In this document: positions 58,220 through 64,000 of the stretch, piece after piece
Layout of the letters: each line of letters starts with the position of its first letter
How positions within the stretch are numbered: the stretch's first letter is position 1
Position numbers and translations under genes: made by a program
The notes under the pieces: model-generated
The model's input: the letters and a program-made list of their open reading frames with translations, nothing else
The model's database searches: none
Told to the model about the DNA's origin: nothing
NCBI RefSeq assembly: GCF_000175575.2
Contig: NZ_CP005986.1
Span: 1,247,549 to 1,311,548, forward strand
Direction: 5' to 3'
Source of the DNA: Acidithiobacillus caldus ATCC 51756
GTDB taxonomy: Bacteria > Pseudomonadota > Gammaproteobacteria > Acidithiobacillales > Acidithiobacillaceae
Length of the DNA stretch: 64,000 nt

Positions 58220-59104
58220 AAGCTGGACGCGGATCAATTGCTTACGCTGCTGACCATTGCTGAGACAGGCAGTATTTCCGAGGCCGCTACTCGCCTGGAA
58301 CGAGGGCAGCCGGCTGTCTCTGAGCGCATGCGACGTTTGACCAAGGTGGTTGGCGAACCGCTGTACCGACGCGAGTTTGGGAGAATCGTGCTGACTCCAC
58401 TTGGGCAAATGCTGTTACCCGAGATACAGCAGTTGAGATCGCAATTGGGCAATATCGAAAAAATTCTTGAGCGTCACCGCTCGCTCACTTCGGGTGATTT
58501 GCGGATTGCAACCACCAGTCTGATCGCAAAGTATTTCTTGCCTACCTACTTGAAAAGATTTCAGGAGGCGCACCCAAATATAAATATCTACATTAAGAGT
58601 GGGGTGACATTCTGGGAGCGTATCAGTCTTTCGGATCTTGACGCGTTCTTTTTTGAGGGTGGTATGGAAATACCCACTATTCCTCAAAGTTTTGAGATCA
58701 TTCCCTGGATCCGGGATGAGATCGTTGCCATTCTGCATCCTGAGCATCCGCTGGCAAACCAGAGCTCGTTTTGTCTGACCGATCTGGAGAATTTTCCGCT
58801 CATTTGGAGGGAGCCATCCTCCGGTGTGCGAAAGATTCTAGAGGCGGCGCTTTTGGAGAAACGAGTGCAACCCATGCACTTGGTAGAGGTCGATGATGTT
58901 GATTCGGTGGGCGCGATGACAAAAGCGGGAATGGGTATCGGTTTTATAGATAAATCCGTTTATCTGCAACGGCCTGATTGGGGTCTCTATCACCACCGAG
59001 TGTCGGATGCGACTCTTGTTTGGGAGAGTTTTTTGGCAATACCCAGAAAAAGTCTTCGATCTATTGTTCTTGAGAAATTCCTTGAGGCGGTATCGCTTCC
59101 TTGA
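58217..59104 (+). CDS. LysR family transcriptional regulator
   Basis: 295 residues. N-terminal winged helix-turn-helix (SISEAATRLERGQPAVSERM) and C-terminal periplasmic-binding-like effector domain. Base composition is AT-richer than the flanks. There is no Shine-Dalgarno sequence before the ATG, which is inside a repeat, so translation may be leaderless or weak and linked to operator occupancy. It probably regulates the divergent transport operon. Confidence 0.9.
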   Translation: MKLDADQLLTLLTIAETGSISEAATRLERGQPAVSERMRRLTKVVGEPLYRREFGRIVLTPLGQMLLPEIQQLRSQLGNIEKILERHRSLTSGDLRIATTSLIAKYFLPTYLKRFQEAHPNINIYIKSGVTFWERISLSDLDAFFFEGGMEIPTIPQSFEIIPWIRDEIVAILHPEHPLANQSSFCLTDLENFPLIWREPSSGVRKILEAALLEKRVQPMHLVEVDDVDSVGAMTKAGMGIGFIDKSVYLQRPDWGLYHHRVSDATLVWESFLAIPRKSLRSIVLEKFLEAVSLP

Positions 59105-59292
59105 TATGCACGAGTTAGGAGTCTTGAAAAGTTCGGTAGTCGTGGTTTCATGTATCCATCCGTCCTTCAATCTCACCGAAATTTCTCCTGCGGGCTCCAA
59201 GGCTGTCCGCGATCTTCCAGAGAAACCAAACAAGCCCGTGTGCTGGAAGGCTGGCTATCCACACTTTACTCGATAGGCTCGAGCCACCCGAC

Positions 59293-61260
59293 CTACTTGC
59301 CCGGGCGCAACTGGTCGATTCCGCTCTCATCTTCCAGCGTACTGATATCCTGGGTAATTTCCTCGCCGCGGGCGATGGCGCGCAGGATACGACGCATGAT
59401 CTTGCCGGAGCGGGTCTTGGGTAGGGTGTCGACAAAGTGAATATCGTCCGGACGGGCAATGGGGCCGATGAGTTCCGTGACCTGGGCGCGCAGGGCGGCA
59501 CCCAGCTCGTCACGGTCATCGCCGACGTGCTCATGCTTGAGGATGACAAAGGCGCAGATGGCCTCGCCTTTGATCTCGTGCGGGATGCCGACCACCGCCG
59601 CCTCGGCAACGGCGGGGTGAGCGACCAGCGCCGACTCGATCTCGGCCGTACCCAGACGGTGACCGGAGACATTGAGTACATCGTCGATACGCCCCATGAC
59701 CCAAAAATAGCCATCGGCGTCCCGCCGAGCGCTATCGCCGGCGATGTAGTAGCGGTCATCGAACTTTTGCCAGTAGGCGCTGCGATAGCGCTCGGGATTG
59801 CCCCACACACCGCGGAGCATACCGGGCCAAGGTTCTTGGATGACCAGGTATCCACCTTGGTCCGGACTGTGGATCTCCACTCCCTGCTCGTCCACGATAT
59901 GCGCAGAGATACCGGGCAGGGGTAGGGCACAGGAGCCCGGCTTGTTTGCCGTGACACCCGGGAGGGGAGCGATCATATGTCCACCCGTTTCCGTTTGCCA
60001 CCAGGTGTCGACGATGGGACAGCGACCAGCGCCGATCTTCTCTCGATACCAGACCCAAGCTTCCGGATTCAACGGCTCACCGACGCTACCCAGCAGGCGC
60101 AGGCTGGACAGGTCGTGGCGCGCCGGCCACTCATCTCCTGCTTTCATGAAAGCGCGGATGGCCGTGGGCGCGGTGTAGAGGACGGTGACCCCGTGACGCG
60201 CGATCATTTCCCAGAAGCGGTCGGGACGGGGGTACATGGGCGCGCCTTCGTATAGAAAAACGGTGGCGCCGCAGGCAAGCGGCCCATAGACGACGTAGCT
60301 GTGGCCGGTGATCCAACCAACATCGGCAGTGCACCAGTAGACGTCCTCGGCCTTGAGGTCAAAGCTCCACAGGCTCGTCAGCTTTGCCCAGAGCAGGTAG
60401 CCGGCGCTGGAATGAACGATTCCCTTGGGCTTGCCGGTGCTGCCCGAGGTGTAGAGGATGAAAAGCGGCTGCTCGGCCTCGAAGCCTTCGGCGGGACAGT
60501 CGGCGGGTTGGCCGGCCACTGCGTCCTCCCAGCGGATATCGCGCCCTTCGACGATATCCACGTCCTGGCCCGTGCGCGTCAGGACCACGACGTGCCGGAC
60601 CTTGTGCTCGTGTTCCCGCAACAATGCCTGATCCACATGACGCTTGAGAGGCACGAGCTTGCCGCCGCGCCATGCGCCGTCGGCCGTGATGAGCAGGGTC
60701 GCACCGGTATCCTCCAGACGATCCTTGAGTGCCTCCGCCGAAAAACCACCGAAGACGACGCTGTGAATGGCACCGATGCGGGCACAGGCGAGCATGGCGA
60801 TGACGGCTTCGGGCACCATGGGCATGTAGATAGCCACGCGGTCGCCGGGACCTATGCCCTGCCGCTTCAGGGCGTTGGCAAAAATGCAGACCTCGCGGTG
60901 GAGCTGGGCATAGGTGAGGGTACGGACCTCTCCCTTTTCGCCCTCAAAGATCAAAGCCGCCTTGTGCCGCTGCGCACCGTGCAGATGCACGTCCAGGCAA
61001 TTGGCACTGACGTTGAGCCTGCCATCGGCAAACCAGCGATAGAAGGGGGCCGCTGAAGCATCCAAACCCTGCTGAAAAGGAGTGATCCAGTGCAAGTGCT
61101 CCCGCGCGAGGCGCTTCCAGAAACCCTCCCGATCCTGCTCCGCCTCGGCCTTAAGGGCGTTGAACCGTGCCTCGTCGATGTTGGCCTGGGCAGCAAACTC
61201 CGCTGGCACAGGAAAGACGCGGTTTTCGAGGAGGTGCGAGTCGATGGAAGAGGCAGACAT
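59293..61260 (-). CDS. acs: Acetyl-CoA synthetase
   Basis: Activates acetate to acetyl-CoA. 655 residues. [16 protein letters not shown]-loop, [10 protein letters not shown], and [20 protein letters not shown] with the regulatory Lys near residue 620 are all present. GGGAG precedes the ATG. It lies 69 bases downstream of the phosphorylase gene on the same strand. Confidence 0.97.
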   Translation of the reverse strand: MSASSIDSHLLENRVFPVPAEFAAQANIDEARFNALKAEAEQDREGFWKRLAREHLHWITPFQQGLDASAAPFYRWFADGRLNVSANCLDVHLHGAQRHKAALIFEGEKGEVRTLTYAQLHREVCIFANALKRQGIGPGDRVAIYMPMVPEAVIAMLACARIGAIHSVVFGGFSAEALKDRLEDTGATLLITADGAWRGGKLVPLKRHVDQALLREHEHKVRHVVVLTRTGQDVDIVEGRDIRWEDAVAGQPADCPAEGFEAEQPLFILYTSGSTGKPKGIVHSSAGYLLWAKLTSLWSFDLKAEDVYWCTADVGWITGHSYVVYGPLACGATVFLYEGAPMYPRPDRFWEMIARHGVTVLYTAPTAIRAFMKAGDEWPARHDLSSLRLLGSVGEPLNPEAWVWYREKIGAGRCPIVDTWWQTETGGHMIAPLPGVTANKPGSCALPLPGISAHIVDEQGVEIHSPDQGGYLVIQEPWPGMLRGVWGNPERYRSAYWQKFDDRYYIAGDSARRDADGYFWVMGRIDDVLNVSGHRLGTAEIESALVAHPAVAEAAVVGIPHEIKGEAICAFVILKHEHVGDDRDELGAALRAQVTELIGPIARPDDIHFVDTLPKTRSGKIMRRILRAIARGEEITQDISTLEDESGIDQLRPGK

Positions 61261-61329
61261 GGAAGCTCCCTGGCGATGATGATCAATAGGCTAGGCGCCA
61301 TCTTACAAAAAGCCACCCGGACGCGCACC

Positions 61330-63855
61330 TCATCGGTACCAGAGTATCCGCGAATTCTCCAGGGGCACCCGAACCAGGGGGTGCTTTGGGACGATTCTGG
61401 GCGTGTAGTCCTCGGCTGGACGCTGCGTCGTCACGTCGCAAAAATAGGTAAAACTGTTGATGGCGCCCGTCAGGGCCTCACCGCGCTCCATGGCGTGTAT
61501 TTCCGGTTCCGCGGTCCCTTCGCCATTGGCAAAGAGCTGTACCTCGATGGCGTCGGCCTCGAGATCGTCCAGATAGATGTGTACCTGGAAGTGGAGGACC
61601 CCATCCCGGGACTGGGCATGTAATTCACCGAAGCGTAAACCCTGCCAGTGGGCAGCCAGTTGGTCGTGCCAGCGACAGATACTTTCGGTCTGGGTACGCT
61701 GCTGACGCGCCCTGAGGTACTGCGCCGCCGGCAGGTAGAGCTTCTCGACGTATTCCTGCAGCATACGGTTCGTGCTGAAGCGGGGCGAAAGCTGAGCCAT
61801 ACTCTGCCGCATGCGCGCCACCCAACCGCAGGGGCAACCGCTGTCGTCACGGCCATGGTAGAAAAGCGGCACGATCTCCTCTTCCAGCAAGCGATACAGT
61901 TCCTCGGCCTCGCGCCTGTCCCACTCGGGGTCGTGGTCGTGCTCACCACGGTCACCCAGGGCCCAGCCCACCTCCGGGGTGTAGGCTTCGGCCCACCAGC
62001 CATCCAGTTCCGAGAGATTGAGCCCGCCGTTGACCAATACCTTCATGCCACTGGTACCACTCGCCTCCCAGGGGCGTCGTGGCGTGTTGATCCAGAGATC
62101 CACGCCCTGAACGAGGTGGCCGGCCACCAGCATGTCGTAGTCGGCAATGAACACGACTCGGCCAAAAAGATCCGGATGCTGGCGCAGGAAACGGGTCCAT
62201 TCCTGAATCATGGCCTTGCCCGCACCATCGCGCGGGTGCGCCTTGCCGGCGATGAGCAACTGCACGGGATAGCGGGGATTACGCAGAATGCGATACAGAC
62301 GGTCCGGATCCGTAAGCAACAGATTGGGACGCTTGTAGGCAGTGAAACGGCGGGCGAAGCCCAGGGTCAGGGTATTGGGATCCAGAGCCGTGCGCGCTGC
62401 CTGGCACTCCTCGGCGGGACGGTGGGCAGCGGCCAGTTGCCGCTGTAGGGCCTCGCGCGCGAAGTGGATCACGCGCTGACGCGCCACACTGCGCAACTGC
62501 CAGAGCTCGGCATCGGAGGCCTGCTGGAAGCGCTCGGGCAGGTCGCCGAGGTCGCCGCGCCAGCGATTCTTGCCACAGCGGCGCGTCCATAGGGCATCGG
62601 CCTCCGCCGAATCCCAGGACGGCACGTGGACGCCGTTGGTGATGTGCGTGACAGGCACCTCCGCCTCCGGCCAACGCGGAAAGAGGGGCTGGAAAAGGCG
62701 CCGGCTCACGGCCCCGTGAAGGGCGCTGACACCGTTGATGAGGATACTGCCGCGAATGGCAAGCCAGGCCATGTTGAAAGGTTCGTGGGGATCGTCCGGA
62801 TGTTCCCTACCCAAGGCAAGGATGGTCTGGACATCGATGCCGAAGGCCTCCGGCGCACCCTCCACATAGCGCGCCAAGAGCTCCGGGGCAAAGCGGTCGA
62901 ATCCCGCGGATACCGGTGTGTGCGTGGTAAAGACATTCCCAGCGCGGGTGGCGTTCAGTGCGCAGGGGAAGTCGGTACCGTGATCGCGCATGTGGCTGTA
63001 GGCCCGGGCGAGGATGGCAAAGGCGGCGTGGCCTTCATTCAAATGGCAGATTTCCGGTTGAATGCCCAGGCGACGCAAGAGAAACCAACCGCCAACACCC
63101 AGACAGATTTCCTGCTCGAGGCGCATTTCCGCGCCGCCCCCGTATAGTTCGGCCGTGATTCCTCGGTCCGCCGGGCTATTGAGGGGGTCGTTGCTGTCCA
63201 GCAGATAGAGGGTTACGCGGCCTACCTGCGCTTGCCAGGCGCGCAGGATCACCTCTCGACCAGGAAAGGGGAGGCTTAAACGCAACCATTCGCCATCGGC
63301 ATCGCGTACGGGGGTGACGGGCAATTGCGTCGGATCGTTGTAGGGATACAACTCCAGTTGGCGACCACAGTCGTCCAGGCTCTGGCGAAAATAGCCCTGC
63401 TGCCAAAGCATGCCGATGCCGAGCATGGGAACGCCCAGATCGCTCGCGGTTTTGAGGCAATCGCCGGCGAGAATACCGAGACCGCCGGAATAGATGGGCA
63501 GGGCCTCCGAGAGCCCGAATTCCATACTGAAGTAAGCAATCTTCTGAAAAGGCGCTTTGGGATATTTCTGCTCAAACCAGCCCGGATCGGTCAATTCGTT
63601 GCGGTGGCGCTGCAGGTGGCCCTCCAGCAGCGCCAGAAAGGCGGCATCCTGCGCCAGTGCTTGCAGCGTTTCACCAGAGATATTCTGCAGGATCAGCCAA
63701 GGATTGCGCGTGCGCGCCCAAAGCTCCGGTGCCACCTTTTGCCAGACGGCATCGGCGGCGTAGCTCCAGGACCAGCGCAGGTCCAGTGCCAACTCGGCCA
63801 GTCCGGCCAAGGATTCCGGCAATTGCGGCAAGAGATAGCAGGGGGCGATGCTCAT
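61330..63855 (-). CDS. glgP: Alpha-glucan (glycogen/maltodextrin) phosphorylase, short form
   Basis: 841 residues. N-terminal DUF3417 segment (LDLRWSWSYAADAVW), then the phosphorylase fold; the PLP Lys is near residue 605 in GTSGMKVLVNGGLNLSELDG. This form belongs to the DUF3417 branch rather than the E. coli GlgP branch. ATG 63855 is preferred over GTG 63861 because GAGG lies a few bases upstream of it. The remaining 145 bases of the window show nothing. Confidence 0.94.
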   Translation of the reverse strand: MSIAPCYLLPQLPESLAGLAELALDLRWSWSYAADAVWQKVAPELWARTRNPWLILQNISGETLQALAQDAAFLALLEGHLQRHRNELTDPGWFEQKYPKAPFQKIAYFSMEFGLSEALPIYSGGLGILAGDCLKTASDLGVPMLGIGMLWQQGYFRQSLDDCGRQLELYPYNDPTQLPVTPVRDADGEWLRLSLPFPGREVILRAWQAQVGRVTLYLLDSNDPLNSPADRGITAELYGGGAEMRLEQEICLGVGGWFLLRRLGIQPEICHLNEGHAAFAILARAYSHMRDHGTDFPCALNATRAGNVFTTHTPVSAGFDRFAPELLARYVEGAPEAFGIDVQTILALGREHPDDPHEPFNMAWLAIRGSILINGVSALHGAVSRRLFQPLFPRWPEAEVPVTHITNGVHVPSWDSAEADALWTRRCGKNRWRGDLGDLPERFQQASDAELWQLRSVARQRVIHFAREALQRQLAAAHRPAEECQAARTALDPNTLTLGFARRFTAYKRPNLLLTDPDRLYRILRNPRYPVQLLIAGKAHPRDGAGKAMIQEWTRFLRQHPDLFGRVVFIADYDMLVAGHLVQGVDLWINTPRRPWEASGTSGMKVLVNGGLNLSELDGWWAEAYTPEVGWALGDRGEHDHDPEWDRREAEELYRLLEEEIVPLFYHGRDDSGCPCGWVARMRQSMAQLSPRFSTNRMLQEYVEKLYLPAAQYLRARQQRTQTESICRWHDQLAAHWQGLRFGELHAQSRDGVLHFQVHIYLDDLEADAIEVQLFANGEGTAEPEIHAMERGEALTGAINSFTYFCDVTTQRPAEDYTPRIVPKHPLVRVPLENSRILWYR

Positions 63856-64000
63856 GAACACCTCGGATCGTTGCGGGCCAGGGAAATTCAGTAACTCCGG
63901 CTGGAAATACGGTGGTGTCGCGTCCTTCTATCGAGCGCGACAGCAAGGGGTTTGCTCGAAGGAACGCTGGCGCGGACGGGCATAACCTCCCCGAGATAAA

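Overview
The window is about 60% G+C, densely packed chromosomal DNA from a Gram-negative proteobacterium. A full polar-type flagellar cluster with FleQ/FleS/FleR-like sigma54 control, FlhF/FlhG, the pcnB-folK-panBC block, two ClC transporters and a haemoglobin/hemerythrin group would suit a motile, acid-tolerant chemolithotroph such as a flagellated Acidithiobacillus. That assignment is inference from gene content, not from a marker gene.

Region 1 (1-29.9 kb, all + strand) is motility. A large multi-domain glycosyltransferase, cut by the window start, precedes flagellin, which has a near-consensus sigma28 promoter. Then come flaG, fliD, fliS, a PilZ-like protein, a short FleQ-type activator, fleS and fleR. 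A sigma54 promoter starts fliE-F-G-H-I-J and a second sigma54-like promoter precedes fliK-M-N-O-P-Q-R-flhB-flhA-flhF-flhG-fliA-motA. Most junctions overlap by 1 to 79 bases. There is no fliL, no che gene and no motB; a 68-residue proline-rich ORF follows motA where the B subunit is usually found.

Region 2 (30-43.5 kb, - strand except one gene) is housekeeping: mutS, a Bax-inhibitor-1/YccA membrane protein with its own terminator, a + strand DnaQ-like exonuclease, and a long run pcnB-folK-deoxynucleoside kinase-panB-panC-giant FAD/Fe-S oxidoreductase-Smr-class II aldolase.

Region 3 (43.5-51.3 kb) starts with guaB-guaA, whose leader contains an intrinsic terminator-like hairpin. Then comes a probable nitrosative/oxygen-stress group: a Crp/Fnr regulator lacking the Fnr cysteines, a divergent single-domain globin, a [2Fe-2S]/flavin reductase, alkA, a hemerythrin-like protein and a DUF488 protein. 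Perfect TTGA-N6-TCAA boxes lie between the regulator and the globin and upstream of the hemerythrin gene, tying them into one likely regulon.

Region 4 (51.4-59.1 kb) is an accessory transport region, AT-richer in its second half: a DHA2-like MFS pump with a 19-base palindrome upstream, two different ClC proteins, a YajR-like MFS protein and a divergent LysR regulator. The last four share a control region with two 21-base-spaced direct repeats and a recognisable sigma70 promoter. Region 5 (59.3-63.9 kb, - strand) holds acs and an alpha-glucan phosphorylase. I found no tRNA, rRNA, CRISPR array or intact insertion sequence.
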